From: Thermoanaerobacterales bacterium 50_218
GTDB taxonomy: Bacteria; Bacillota; DSM-12270; Thermacetogeniales; Thermacetogeniaceae
Direction of reading: 5' to 3'
DNA: 33,271 bases
Assembly (NCBI GenBank): GCA_001508855.1
Contig: LGFL01000012.1
Location: 1 to 33,271, forward strand
Program-made: the position numbers and the translations under genes
The notes under the pieces: model-generated
Told to the model about the DNA's origin: nothing
The model's input: only the letters and a program-made list of their open reading frames with translations
Database searches by the model: none
In this document: piece by piece, positions 14,385-22,507 of the stretch
Position numbering within the stretch: the first letter of the stretch is position 1
How the letters are laid out: each line of letters opens with the position of its first letter

Positions 14385-15104
14385 ATGATGAAAACGGAAA
14401 ACTATCGGGAGAAGCTTGAAAGATTTCAGGAAAGACTAGGTATCCGTTTTGGTAACCTCGAGCTTCTGGAGTGTGCTTTTACCCATCCGTCTTATGCTTA
14501 CGAGCATTTTGGAGGTAAGGGTGACAATCAAAGACTCGAATTCCTCGGGGATGCTGTTCTTGGATTAGCTGTCGCTGATTATCTTTATCACCACTATCCG
14601 CAGTATCCCGAGGGGAGACTTACTAAGATCAGGGCAGCAGTCGTTTGTGAGCAGACATTGGCGAAGGTTGCCCAAAGCCTCGGTATAGGTGATTTCCTCC
14701 GTCTTGGAAAGGGAGAAGAGTTAACTGGAGGAAGAGAACGTTCTTCAAATCTTGCCGAGGCCTTCGAGGCTCTTGCAGGAGCAATTTTTCTGGATCGTGG
14801 TTGGGAGAAGACACGACAGTTTTTGCACTGTTTGCTGAAAGAAGAAATCGAGGATTGTGCTTCTGGTGGAGGTGCTGATTACAAGACATTACTGCAGGAA
14901 TTTGTCCAAGGCATCGGAAAAGAGAAACTGAGTTATGTAATTTTGTCGGAATCCGGTCCCGATCATGATAAAAGGTTTGTTGCAGGGGTAGTTTGGAAAA
15001 ATCGATTATTGGGAAGGGGGGAGGGGAGATCGAAAAAGGAGGCGGAGCAGCAGGCGGCCAGGGAAGCACTGGAGAAATTGAAGAATTCGCAACTTTGTGA
15101 TTAA
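14385..15104 (+). CDS. rnc: ribonuclease III
   Basis: This 239-residue enzyme has the catalytic signature NQRLEFLGDAVLG, a second acidic site in NLAEAFEALAGAIFLD, and a C-terminal double-stranded RNA-binding domain from about 165 with KKEAEQQAAREALEKL. It processes rRNA precursors and other duplex RNA. It closes the fatty-acid operon as in many Gram-positive bacteria. Unlike Bacillus, smc does not follow; spoVS does. MM at the start leaves the first codon uncertain by one residue. Confidence 0.97.
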   Translation: MMKTENYREKLERFQERLGIRFGNLELLECAFTHPSYAYEHFGGKGDNQRLEFLGDAVLGLAVADYLYHHYPQYPEGRLTKIRAAVVCEQTLAKVAQSLGIGDFLRLGKGEELTGGRERSSNLAEAFEALAGAIFLDRGWEKTRQFLHCLLKEEIEDCASGGGADYKTLLQEFVQGIGKEKLSYVILSESGPDHDKRFVAGVVWKNRLLGRGEGRSKKEAEQQAAREALEKLKNSQLCD

Positions 15105-15121
15105 TTTATTTTGGATTTTCA

Positions 15122-15148
15122 GAAGGAATTTAATTCATTTTGTCGAAT
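15122..15148 (+). promoter_or_regulatory. sigma-H-type promoter of spoVS
   Basis: GAAGGAATT (15122-15130) and GTCGAAT (15142-15148) are separated by 11 bases, fitting the sigma-H consensus (RnAGGAWWW, 11-12 bases, RnnGAAT). Transcription would start near 15155, about 55 bases before spoVS. In B. subtilis spoVS is transcribed by sigma-H, which supports the call. Confidence 0.8.
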
Positions 15149-15210
15149 ATGTAGTTTCAGAATTAATTATAAAAATTTGCAATATTTGGAGGTATGGAGG
15201 AGGAATAAAG

Positions 15211-15471
15211 GTGGAAGTGCTCAAAGTATCTGCTCAATCGAATCCCAAGTCAGTTGCAGGTGCGCTTACTGCGGTCTTAAGGGAAAAAGGGAGTGCAGAA
15301 ATTCAAGCAGTGGGAGCCGGAGCAGTAAACCAAGCAGTCAAGGCAATCGCAATAACCCGCGGATTTGTAGCTCCCAATGGTATTGACCTGGTCACTGTGC
15401 CAGCATTCGTAGAGATTACTATTGACGGAGAAGAGAGGACAGCGATCAAGTTCATCGTTGAGCCCAGGTGA
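15211..15471 (+). CDS. spoVS: stage V sporulation protein S
   Basis: This 86-residue Alba-like protein reads EVLKVSAQSNPKSVAGALTA and ends in IKFIVEPR, almost the whole SpoVS family consensus. SpoVS is needed for spore coat assembly and septation control in Bacillus; the Alba-like fold suggests nucleic-acid binding. The GTG start at 15211 follows GGAGGAGG (15196-15203) by 7 bases. It is monocistronic, between its own promoter and two terminators, and indicates an endospore former (SpoVS also exists in a few non-sporulating lineages). Confidence 0.97.
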   Translation: MEVLKVSAQSNPKSVAGALTAVLREKGSAEIQAVGAGAVNQAVKAIAITRGFVAPNGIDLVTVPAFVEITIDGEERTAIKFIVEPR

Positions 15472-15496
15472 TTTAGGGTCTTCTGAATGGTGAGAA

Positions 15497-15552
15497 AGAT
15501 GCCTTGCCGTTTCCGGAACAATTAGATTTCGATGGCAGGCATCTCTTTTTTG
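15497..15552 (+). terminator. terminator of spoVS
   Basis: AGATGCCTTGCC (15497-15508) pairs with GGCAGGCATCT (15534-15544) with one bulged T, followed by a T-rich run. It ends the spoVS transcript. Confidence 0.8.
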
Positions 15553-15574
15553 GATGGTACGAGTTGGATGGATG

Positions 15575-15605
15575 ACAGCGCGGGGTGACCCGTGCTGTTT
15601 TTTTC
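15575..15605 (+). terminator. second terminator before ftsY
   Basis: ACAGCGCGGG (15575-15584) and CCCGTGCTGT (15589-15598) form a tight 10-pair stem with a GTGA loop and a following run of T. It lies only 30 bases after the first terminator, so spoVS and ftsY are firmly insulated. Confidence 0.85.
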
Positions 15606-15617
15606 TTGCCGGCAAAA

Positions 15618-15646
15618 TTGAGCAACTAAGCCGCTTGTGGTAAAAT
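15618..15646 (+). promoter_or_regulatory. sigma-A promoter of ftsY and the MTA cluster
   Basis: TTGAGC (15618-15623) and TAAAAT (15641-15646) are exactly 17 bases apart. Transcription should start near 15653, about 30 bases before ftsY, and read into the four genes that follow without an evident stop. Confidence 0.8.
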
Positions 15647-15681
15647 TAGCTTGATTATGAGCAAAAAAGAGGGTTCAGAAA

Positions 15682-16605
15682 ATGGGATCGCTTTTTTCCA
15701 GATTAAAGCAGAGTCTCACTAAATCACGCCAGGGTCTTGTTGAAAAAGTTACCCAACTTGTTTCTATGAGAAAAAAGATCGATGAGGATTTATTTGAGGA
15801 ATTAGAAGAAATTTTGCTCCAAGCAGACGCCGGAGTTGCGGCCACAAGCCGGTTGTTAGACGAAATTCGGGCTGCAGTCAAAAGTGAAAGGATCAGAGAT
15901 CCACAACAGGTTAAGGATTTGCTGAAAACAAGGATGGAGGAAATGCTTGATACTTCTGAATATTTGAGATTTGCTGAAACTCCTCCGACAGTGATCATGG
16001 TCGTTGGGGTAAATGGTGTTGGTAAAACAACGACTATTGGAAAGTTGGCTTTTCGCTTCCAACAGGAAGGAAAGAGGGTGCTCTTTGCGGCTGCTGACAC
16101 TTTTAGGGCTGCTGCCATTGAGCAACTGGAGATCTGGGCCGAAAGAACAGGTGCTGAGGTTGTCAAACATCAGCAGGGTGCTGATCCGGCGGCGGTTGTC
16201 TTCGACACACTCCGGGCTGCCAAGAAGCGGTGCACTGATGTTGTGATTATCGATACCGCAGGTCGTCTTCATACAAAAAAGAACCTTATGGAAGAACTCC
16301 GTAAGATTAAGCGGATAACTGCGAGAGAAATTCCTGGTGCTCCTCATGAAGTGCTGTTGGTGTTGGATGCAACAACTGGACAGAATGCTCTTCAGCAAGC
16401 ACGCTTGTTTCAGGAGGCTGTTGAAGTTACAGGGATCGCTCTTGCTAAGCTTGATGGAACAGCTAAGGGTGGTATTATTCTGGCAATTAAGGAAGAATTG
16501 GGGATCCCCGTTAAGCTGGTGGGAATAGGGGAGCAGCCCGAGGATCTTAAAGACTTTAATGGAAGCGAGTTTGTCGCTGCTTTGTTTGGAGAGGAGGCTG
16601 GTTGA
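15682..16605 (+). CDS. ftsY: FtsY, signal recognition particle receptor
   Basis: This 307-residue SRP GTPase has the N domain in about the first 90 residues, the P-loop GVNGVGKTTTIGKLA, the DTFRAAAIEQL segment, IDTAGRLHTK and the TKLDG-type motif AKLDGTAKGG. It docks the ribosome-bound SRP at the membrane. The acidic A domain of proteobacterial FtsY is absent, as usual in Gram-positives. Its stop is followed within 5 bases by the phosphorylase gene, and there is no ylxM or ffh next to it. Confidence 0.97.
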   Translation: MGSLFSRLKQSLTKSRQGLVEKVTQLVSMRKKIDEDLFEELEEILLQADAGVAATSRLLDEIRAAVKSERIRDPQQVKDLLKTRMEEMLDTSEYLRFAETPPTVIMVVGVNGVGKTTTIGKLAFRFQQEGKRVLFAAADTFRAAAIEQLEIWAERTGAEVVKHQQGADPAAVVFDTLRAAKKRCTDVVIIDTAGRLHTKKNLMEELRKIKRITAREIPGAPHEVLLVLDATTGQNALQQARLFQEAVEVTGIALAKLDGTAKGGIILAIKEELGIPVKLVGIGEQPEDLKDFNGSEFVAALFGEEAG

Positions 16606-16609
16606 GAAA

Positions 16610-17422
16610 TTGCGAGTCGGAATCATTGGAGGCACGGGTTTTTACGAGCCAGGTATTTTAGAAGATGAGCAGGACGTTGTGGTGTCCACTCCGTATGGCA
16701 GTGTTGGAGTAAAGGCTGGTCGCTACGGAGACAAGGATGTCGTTTTTCTACCCCGGCATGGAGGAGACCATAGCATTCCTCCTCACCTGATCAATTATAG
16801 GGCGAATATCTGGGCCCTCCGGGAGATCGGAGTTACTAGGGTAATCGCTACTGCTGCTGTCGGCTCACTGCACCACGAACTTCAGCCAGGTGACCTCGTT
16901 GTTGTTGATCAGTTTCTCGACTTTACCAAAAGCAGACCCCAGACCTTTTACGAAGGGGGCAAAGATGGTGTCCTCCATGTTGATATGACTTCCCCTTATT
17001 GTCCTGCCTTGCGGGAGGAAATTTTTAAGGTTGCTTCTGTGATGGGAATCAAGGTTCACAAAAAGGGTACCTACGTCTGCACTGAGGGACCCCGGTTTGA
17101 AACCCCGGCAGAGATCCGCATGTTCCAGTTGCTTGGGGGCGATGTCGTGGGGATGACCAGTGTCCCCGAGGTCGTCCTTGCCCGGGAAGCTACCCTTTGT
17201 TATGCTACCATTGCCATGGTTACCAATTATGCTGCTGGAATTTCTGACCACCCTCTCTCTCACCAGGAAGTTATTGAGATGATGAGAAGTTCGAATCAAA
17301 TGCTGCGCCGGTTAATTTTTCAGGTGATTGCCCAGTTGCCAAGAGAGCGTTCCTGTTCTTGTGCATCTGCTGCAGACGAACTGGGAACTCTGGGAAAATG
17401 GCTCAAGGAGGAAGGGAAGTAG
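16610..17422 (+). CDS. MTA/MTI phosphorylase (PNP/MTAP family)
   Basis: This 270-residue enzyme of the MTAP/PNP class II family begins LRVGIIGGTGFYEPGIL, with FLPRHGGDHSIPPH, YVCTEGPRFETPAEI and GMTSVPEVVLAREA. It cleaves a methylthio-nucleoside with phosphate to methylthioribose-1-phosphate and a base. At the base-recognition position it has Asn206 (TNYAAG) where adenine-specific MTAP has Asp (TDYD), which favours a 6-oxopurine such as methylthioinosine. The deaminase three genes on would supply that substrate. I chose TTG at 16610, five bases after the ftsY stop, with GAGGAGG 12 bases upstream. Annotated alternatives are mtnP or deoD-like PNP. Confidence 0.88.
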   Translation: MRVGIIGGTGFYEPGILEDEQDVVVSTPYGSVGVKAGRYGDKDVVFLPRHGGDHSIPPHLINYRANIWALREIGVTRVIATAAVGSLHHELQPGDLVVVDQFLDFTKSRPQTFYEGGKDGVLHVDMTSPYCPALREEIFKVASVMGIKVHKKGTYVCTEGPRFETPAEIRMFQLLGGDVVGMTSVPEVVLAREATLCYATIAMVTNYAAGISDHPLSHQEVIEMMRSSNQMLRRLIFQVIAQLPRERSCSCASAADELGTLGKWLKEEGK

Positions 17423-17424
17423 CC

Positions 17425-18465
17425 TTGGAAGTCTTCTGCTGGGAAAAAGACCATCTCCTGCTCCTCGATCAGTCAAAATTACCCCTTGAGGTTGACTACA
17501 TTGCCTGCTGCAGTCACCATGATGTGGCTGAGGCGATTCGAGAAATGCGGGTTCGAGGTGCACCTGCCATTGGGGTTGCTGCTGCCTTCGGAATCGCTCT
17601 AGCTGCTTTTAAATACTCCCCGGAAAGTAAAGATTCTCTTGAAGACTTTCTTTTTGAAGCAGCGAAAGTCCTCAAGGAGACCAGGCCTACGGCAGTGAAT
17701 CTGGTATGGGCCCTGGAGAGAATGCTTGAGGTTTATCAGAAGAGGCTCAAGGAAAAGCCTTTGGATGAGGTAAGGACAGGACTTTTAGAGGCAGCCAGAC
17801 AGATTCTTGCCGATCAGAAGGCACGAGACGACAAAATTGCTTCTTTTGGCGCGACACTGATCCCAGAGAAGGCCAATATCCTTACTTACTGTAACACTGG
17901 AGCTTTAGCAACAGGTGGCTTGGGAACAGCTTTGGGAGTAATTGTGAGAGCTCACGAGGAAGGCAAAAGGGTCCATGTGTATGTTCCGGAAACAAGGCCT
18001 GTTCTTCAGGGAGCTCGCCTTACTGTATGGGAACTGAGAGAAAAGGGCATCCCCTTTACTCTGATCACTGATAACATGGCTGGTTACCTTTTTTCGCGGG
18101 GTGAGATTGACCTGGTGATCGTAGGAGCTGACCGGATTGCGGCTAATGGAGATTTTGCCAACAAAATTGGCACTTACTCACTTGCCGTTTTGGCGTTTCA
18201 CCATCAACGCCCTTTTTATGTGGCTGCACCTGTTTCTACTTTTGATCTTGGGATTGCTTCAGGTGAGGATATCCCTATTGAGATGCGGAACCCTGATGAG
18301 GTGAGGATGATTCAAGGTACACCGATCACTGATTCCCAGTGCCCTGTGCTTAATCCTGCTTTTGATGTCACTCCCCACGAGTTGGTCTCTGGTTTTATAA
18401 CCGAGAAAGGAGTGATTAAACCTCCTTTCGAATCACTGGCGAGCTTTTTGGAGAACCCTTTTTGA
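17425..18465 (+). CDS. mtnA: methylthioribose-1-phosphate isomerase
   Basis: This 346-residue member of the eIF2B-like family has Cys156 in ILTYCNTGALATGG and Asp236 in VIVGADRIAANGD, matching the catalytic Cys160 and Asp240 of B. subtilis MtnA, plus MRVRGAPAIGVAAA. It converts MTR-1-P to methylthioribulose-1-P. I chose TTG at 17425, two bases after the phosphorylase stop, because it gives the family length; the ATG at 17398 would overlap that gene by 25 bases. AAGGAGGAAGGG upstream is the ribosome site. Confidence 0.94.
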   Translation: MEVFCWEKDHLLLLDQSKLPLEVDYIACCSHHDVAEAIREMRVRGAPAIGVAAAFGIALAAFKYSPESKDSLEDFLFEAAKVLKETRPTAVNLVWALERMLEVYQKRLKEKPLDEVRTGLLEAARQILADQKARDDKIASFGATLIPEKANILTYCNTGALATGGLGTALGVIVRAHEEGKRVHVYVPETRPVLQGARLTVWELREKGIPFTLITDNMAGYLFSRGEIDLVIVGADRIAANGDFANKIGTYSLAVLAFHHQRPFYVAAPVSTFDLGIASGEDIPIEMRNPDEVRMIQGTPITDSQCPVLNPAFDVTPHELVSGFITEKGVIKPPFESLASFLENPF

Positions 18466-18477
18466 GGAGGCTAAACG

Positions 18478-19143
18478 ATGGAGGTGAAAGAAAAGGCTGC
18501 CAGAGAAATCATCAAAATAGGCCGCCAGATGCTCGAAAGCGGGCTTGTTCTGGGCACTTGGGGCAACCTAAGTGTGCGTCTTGCAGCACTTGATGGTTTT
18601 TTGATTACACCCAGTGGGATTGATTATCGCCTTTTATCAGAAGAAGACTTGGTGCTTGTTGACTTCAATGGTCGGAAGGTGGAAGGCAAACTCCGCCCCT
18701 CTTCGGAAACTCTGTTGCATGCAGCTATTTACAGGAATCGCCCTGATGTGAACGGGATTGTTCACACCCATAGCATTCATTCTTCCGTGTTTGCCGTCAA
18801 CAGGGAGGAAATCCCGCCAGTTCTTGAAGAGTTTGCCCAACTGGTTGGGGGAATTGTCAGGGTGGCTACTTACGCGCCTCCAGGAACCCCGGAGTTGGCA
18901 GAGGCTACTGTTGCTGCCCTTGGTGACCGGGGGGCAGTTCTGCTTGCTAATCACGGCCTTGTCAGTGTAGGGTCGCATCTACAGGAGGCTTTTTTGGTCT
19001 CTCAGGTTGTGGAAAAGGCTGCATATGTTTATCTTTTGGCCAAGATCAGCGGAAAACCTCATGTTTTGACTGAAGAGGAAGCTTGGAGACTCCGCCGAGA
19101 TTTCCTGGAGAACTACGGTCAAAAAGATGGAAAGGAAGGCTGA
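18478..19143 (+). CDS. class II aldolase, likely methylthioribulose-1-P aldolase
   Basis: This 221-residue class II (zinc) aldolase of the fuculose-phosphate family has GTWGNLSVR, the phosphate-site LITPSGIDY, Glu77 in PSSETLLH, His96 and His98 in VHTHSIHSS and a third His in LANHGLVSVG. After MtnA such an enzyme can split methylthioribulose-1-P to DHAP and methylthioacetaldehyde, as in the DHAP shunt, rather than dehydrate it like MtnB. MtnB also belongs to this superfamily, so that is the alternative. No mtnW, mtnX or mtnD is present, which favours the aldolase. It starts 12 bases after mtnA and sits 2 bases before the deaminase. Confidence 0.85.
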   Translation: MEVKEKAAREIIKIGRQMLESGLVLGTWGNLSVRLAALDGFLITPSGIDYRLLSEEDLVLVDFNGRKVEGKLRPSSETLLHAAIYRNRPDVNGIVHTHSIHSSVFAVNREEIPPVLEEFAQLVGGIVRVATYAPPGTPELAEATVAALGDRGAVLLANHGLVSVGSHLQEAFLVSQVVEKAAYVYLLAKISGKPHVLTEEEAWRLRRDFLENYGQKDGKEG

Positions 19144-19145
19144 AA

Positions 19146-20474
19146 ATGGAAAGGATTCTCATTAAAGATTGTCTGATCCTTCCGATGACAAGTGAGCCAA
19201 GTGGTGGGGAAGAAGCCCAGGAGGAACTTGTGATTTCTGGTGATGTGGCAATTGAAGGTGACACCATTCTTCAGGTTGGCGATCAAGGTGAACTTCCCCC
19301 TAACTGGAAACCAACCAAGGTGATCGATGGCAAAGACCACCTTTGCCTGCCGGGTTTGGTTAATTGCCACACTCACGCAGCAATGACTCTCTTCAGGAGC
19401 TATGCTGATGACCTTCCTTTGATGTACTGGTTGGAGAAAAAAATCTGGCCTGTAGAAGCCAGGCTTTCCGGTGAAGATGTTTATTGGGGGACTGCTCTTG
19501 CCCTCATCGAAATGATCAGATCGGGAACAACGACCTTCAATGACATGTACTTCTTCATGGATGAGGTTGCTCAAGCAGTAGAGAAGATCGGCATGCGGGC
19601 GTGTCTTGCCCGCGGTCTGATTGGGATCGGTGTTCAGGGCGAGGTCGCTCTTGATGAGAGTAAACAGTTGATCGCAAAATGGCATAAGCAGGCAGAGGGG
19701 CGCATCAACATCTGGTTGGGACCTCACGCACCTTACACCTGCCCACCAACCTACCTGGAGAAGGTGCTTGCTGTGGCTGAAGAATATCAGGTAGGTATTC
19801 ACATTCACCTTTCGGAAACAGAAGGCGAAATTAGGCAAATTCAAAAGCAATATGGGAAAACTCCAGTTGCCCTCCTCAGAGAACTCGGCGCTTTTCGCTA
19901 CCCTGTCGTTGCTGCCCATTGTGTCCACCTTACTGATGAGGATATTAGGTGCCTGGCGGAGAATGGAGTTGGAGTAGCTCACAACCCTGAAAGTAATATG
20001 AAACTGGCCAGTGGGATTGCTCCGGTAACTAAACTTCGAGCAGCGGGTGTAGCCGTAGGGATCGGGACCGATGGTGCTGCCAGCAACAACAACCTTGATA
20101 TGCTTGAAGAAACCCGCACAGCGGCTCTCCTCCAGAAGGTGGCTACTGGAGACCCCCAGGCCCTCCCAGCAGCAACTGCCCTTTTCATGGCTACCAGGGA
20201 AGGTGCCCGTGTCCTGGGTTTAGGAGACGAAATTGGGATGCTCAAGCCCGGGTACAAGGCCGACCTGATCCTTATTGATTTAAAACAAAGTCACTGGTAT
20301 CCCAAACACAACCTGGTTTCCCAACTCGTTTATGCAGCCCAGGCGCATGATGTGGATACTGTAATCATCAACGGTAAGGTAGTTATGGAGAACCGGAAAA
20401 TTACTACTATTGACGAGGAGCTAGTTTGGGCGCAGGTCGAGGAACGGGCAAAGCGACTTGTGGAGCCGGGCTGA
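19146..20474 (+). CDS. mtaD: MTA/SAH deaminase (amidohydrolase)
   Basis: This 442-residue amidohydrolase has metal ligands His75 and His77 in NCHTHAAMTLF, then LGPHAPYTCPP, HIHLSETEGE, AAHCVHLTDEDI and GIGTDGAASNN, in the order of the MTA/SAH deaminase subfamily. These zinc enzymes convert methylthioadenosine and S-adenosylhomocysteine to the inosine forms with ammonia release. The ATG at 19146 is two bases after the aldolase stop, with AAGGAAGG upstream; an earlier in-frame start at 19083 lies inside the aldolase gene. It closes the four-gene MTA block and no terminator is obvious before the ffh promoter. Confidence 0.93.
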   Translation: MERILIKDCLILPMTSEPSGGEEAQEELVISGDVAIEGDTILQVGDQGELPPNWKPTKVIDGKDHLCLPGLVNCHTHAAMTLFRSYADDLPLMYWLEKKIWPVEARLSGEDVYWGTALALIEMIRSGTTTFNDMYFFMDEVAQAVEKIGMRACLARGLIGIGVQGEVALDESKQLIAKWHKQAEGRINIWLGPHAPYTCPPTYLEKVLAVAEEYQVGIHIHLSETEGEIRQIQKQYGKTPVALLRELGAFRYPVVAAHCVHLTDEDIRCLAENGVGVAHNPESNMKLASGIAPVTKLRAAGVAVGIGTDGAASNNNLDMLEETRTAALLQKVATGDPQALPAATALFMATREGARVLGLGDEIGMLKPGYKADLILIDLKQSHWYPKHNLVSQLVYAAQAHDVDTVIINGKVVMENRKITTIDEELVWAQVEERAKRLVEPG

Positions 20475-20482
20475 GCTTCTAT

Positions 20483-20511
20483 TTGACATCAGCCAAACTC
20501 TGGGCTAAAAT
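20483..20511 (+). promoter_or_regulatory. sigma-A promoter of the ffh operon
   Basis: TTGACA (20483-20488) and TAAAAT (20506-20511) are 17 bases apart. A start near 20518 gives a leader of about 63 bases before ffh. It separates ffh from the MTA genes. Confidence 0.9.
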
Positions 20512-20580
20512 GCTGTTGAAGTTTATCGCTGGCAGGTTGAGGTGAGAAGTTCGCCTTCCTGCACTGGATGGTGAAAATCC

Positions 20581-21936
20581 TTGTTGTTTCAAAATCTTGC
20601 TGAGAAGTTGCAAAACACTTTTAAGAAACTGCGGGGCAAAGGGAAATTATCAGAAGCCGACATTAAAGAGGCACTGCGGGAAGTTCGCCTCGCTTTCCTC
20701 GAGGCTGATGTCAGCTTACCCGTGGTCAAAGAGTTCGTGCAGCGTGTCCGCGATCGGGCAGCTACTGCTGAGGTCCTCGAGAGCTTGACTCCAGCACAGC
20801 AGATTATCAAGATTGTTAATGAAGAGCTTACCTCCTTGATGGGGGGGACCTCGAGCAAGATCGAGTTCGCTCAAGAAGGGCCAACTGTGCTCATGTTGGT
20901 AGGCCTCCATGGAAGTGGGAAGACCACTACAGCGGGGAAGCTTGCCCTTTACTACCGGAGACAGGGAAGGCAGCCATTGTTGGTGGCAGCAGATGTTTAC
21001 AGACCGGCAGCAGAAGTGCAGCTTGAGGTTCTGGCTAAACAAATTAATGTGCGTTTTTTCGGATTCAAAGACAAACAAGCATCACCAGTGGAGATTTCCA
21101 GACAGGCTGTTGAGCTTGCCCGAGGTAGTGGTTGTGATCTGGTGATCATCGATACTGCAGGAAGGCTGCATATTGACGAGCAGTTAATGGAAGAATTGTG
21201 CGAGATCCGTGATGCGGTTAAACCACACGAAATTATCCTGGTGGTTGACGCCATGACCGGTCAGGATGCCGTCAATGTAGCCAGAACGTTCCACGAAAAA
21301 TTGGGGCTCACAGGAGTAATCTTGACAAAACTTGATGGTGACGCCCGCGGTGGTGCTGCCCTTTCGGTCAAAGCTGTAACCGGATGCCCGATCAAATTTG
21401 TAGGTGTTGGGGAAAAGCTTGATGCTCTCGAACCTTTTCATCCTGATCGCATGGCCGCCAGGATTCTCGGCATGGGTGACGTCCTGAGCTTGATTGAGAA
21501 GGCTCAAGCAACGTTTGACCAGGAAAAAGCTCGTGAGTTAGAACAAAAACTGAAGAAACAAGAGTTCACACTTGAAGACTTTTTGGAACAGATCCGCCAA
21601 GTCCGTTCAATGGGACCGCTCGATCAGCTTTTCAGTCTGATACCCGGTTTTAATGCCGGAAATTTTCAGAAACTGATCAACGAGTTTGATGAAAAAGAAC
21701 TTGTTCGCATCGAGGCGATCATCAATTCGATGACTCCCGAAGAAAGGAGGAATCCCTCGATCATCAATGGGAGTCGCAGAAAGAGAATTGCCCGGGGAAG
21801 TGGAACCACGGTTCAGGATGTAAACCGACTGTTGAAACAGTACGAACAAGCCCGGAAGCTGGTGAAGCACCTTGGTGACCTAGCTTCAGGTAAAAGAGCG
21901 CGAAAACTGAAAAAGCTTAGATTTCCAATATTTTAG
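20581..21936 (+). CDS. ffh: Ffh, signal recognition particle protein
   Basis: This 451-residue protein has the N domain (SEADIKEALREVRLAFLEAD), the GTPase motifs GLHGSGKTTTAGKLA, VAADVYRPAA, IDTAGRLH and LTKLDGDARGG, and a methionine-containing M domain from about 325 with GPLDQLFSLIPG and GSGTTVQDVNRLLKQYEQA. With 4.5S RNA (not in the window) it targets nascent membrane proteins to FtsY. The start is TTG at 20581 or the adjacent TTG at 20584; both have only a moderate ribosome site. ylxM, its usual upstream partner in Firmicutes, is missing. Confidence 0.97.
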   Translation: MLFQNLAEKLQNTFKKLRGKGKLSEADIKEALREVRLAFLEADVSLPVVKEFVQRVRDRAATAEVLESLTPAQQIIKIVNEELTSLMGGTSSKIEFAQEGPTVLMLVGLHGSGKTTTAGKLALYYRRQGRQPLLVAADVYRPAAEVQLEVLAKQINVRFFGFKDKQASPVEISRQAVELARGSGCDLVIIDTAGRLHIDEQLMEELCEIRDAVKPHEIILVVDAMTGQDAVNVARTFHEKLGLTGVILTKLDGDARGGAALSVKAVTGCPIKFVGVGEKLDALEPFHPDRMAARILGMGDVLSLIEKAQATFDQEKARELEQKLKKQEFTLEDFLEQIRQVRSMGPLDQLFSLIPGFNAGNFQKLINEFDEKELVRIEAIINSMTPEERRNPSIINGSRRKRIARGSGTTVQDVNRLLKQYEQARKLVKHLGDLASGKRARKLKKLRFPIF

Positions 21937-21955
21937 AGTTGGAGGAGGTTAAGAA

Positions 21956-22234
21956 TTGGCTACCAAAATCAGGTTGAAGAGAATAGGGGCAAAAAAGAAT
22001 CCTGCTTATCGGGTTGTTGTTGCTGATGCACGTTCTCCTCGTGATGGCAGGGTAATCGATGAAATTGGTTATTATCAACCAACCCGCAAACCTCTGGTAC
22101 TGAAGATCGATGAGGAAAAGGCTCTTACATGGCTGGCACGCGGAGCACAACCTACAGATACTGTGAAGTCACTTCTTAAGAAAGCAGGGGTCTGGCAGAA
22201 GTACTCTTCCGGTCAGGAAACTCCAGAAGGTTGA
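21956..22234 (+). CDS. rpsP: 30S ribosomal protein S16
   Basis: This 92-residue protein starts [20 protein letters not shown] and continues [20 protein letters not shown], the S16 signature. The TTG start at 21956 follows GGAGGAGG closely. It is part of the conserved ffh-rpsP-khpA-rimM-trmD-rplS group and lies 19 bases after ffh. Confidence 0.98.
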   Translation: MATKIRLKRIGAKKNPAYRVVVADARSPRDGRVIDEIGYYQPTRKPLVLKIDEEKALTWLARGAQPTDTVKSLLKKAGVWQKYSSGQETPEG

Positions 22235-22260
22235 GCGGGCCCCAACAGGAGGGGTAACAG

Positions 22261-22491
22261 GTGCGTGAACTGATTGAGTTTCTAGCGAAATCGCTTGTGG
22301 ATGATCCAGATGCTGTTGAGGTAAATCAGATTGAGGGCGAAAAGTCAGTTATCGTTGAACTAAAGGTTGCCAGTGAGGACATGGGTAAGGTGATCGGAAA
22401 GCAGGGAAAAATAGCCAAAGCTATTCGTACTATTGCTAAGGCAGCAGGAGCGAAGGCTGGAAAAAAGGTTATCGTTGAAATCATTTCCTGA
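22261..22491 (+). CDS. khpA: KhpA, KH-domain RNA-binding protein
   Basis: This 76-residue protein is a single KH domain with the GxxG loop in VIGKQGKIAKAIRTI. KhpA partners KhpB in RNA binding and affects cell division in several Firmicutes. It starts with GTG after GGAGGGG and sits between rpsP and rimM, its conserved place. Confidence 0.95.
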   Translation: MRELIEFLAKSLVDDPDAVEVNQIEGEKSVIVELKVASEDMGKVIGKQGKIAKAIRTIAKAAGAKAGKKVIVEIIS

Positions 22492-22507
22492 GCCGAGGGG
22501 GGAACTG

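Noticed and set aside
19119-19982. 288-codon open frame on the minus strand
   Set aside because: It is antisense to the aldolase and deaminase genes, with no motif and no ribosome site; a codon-bias shadow.
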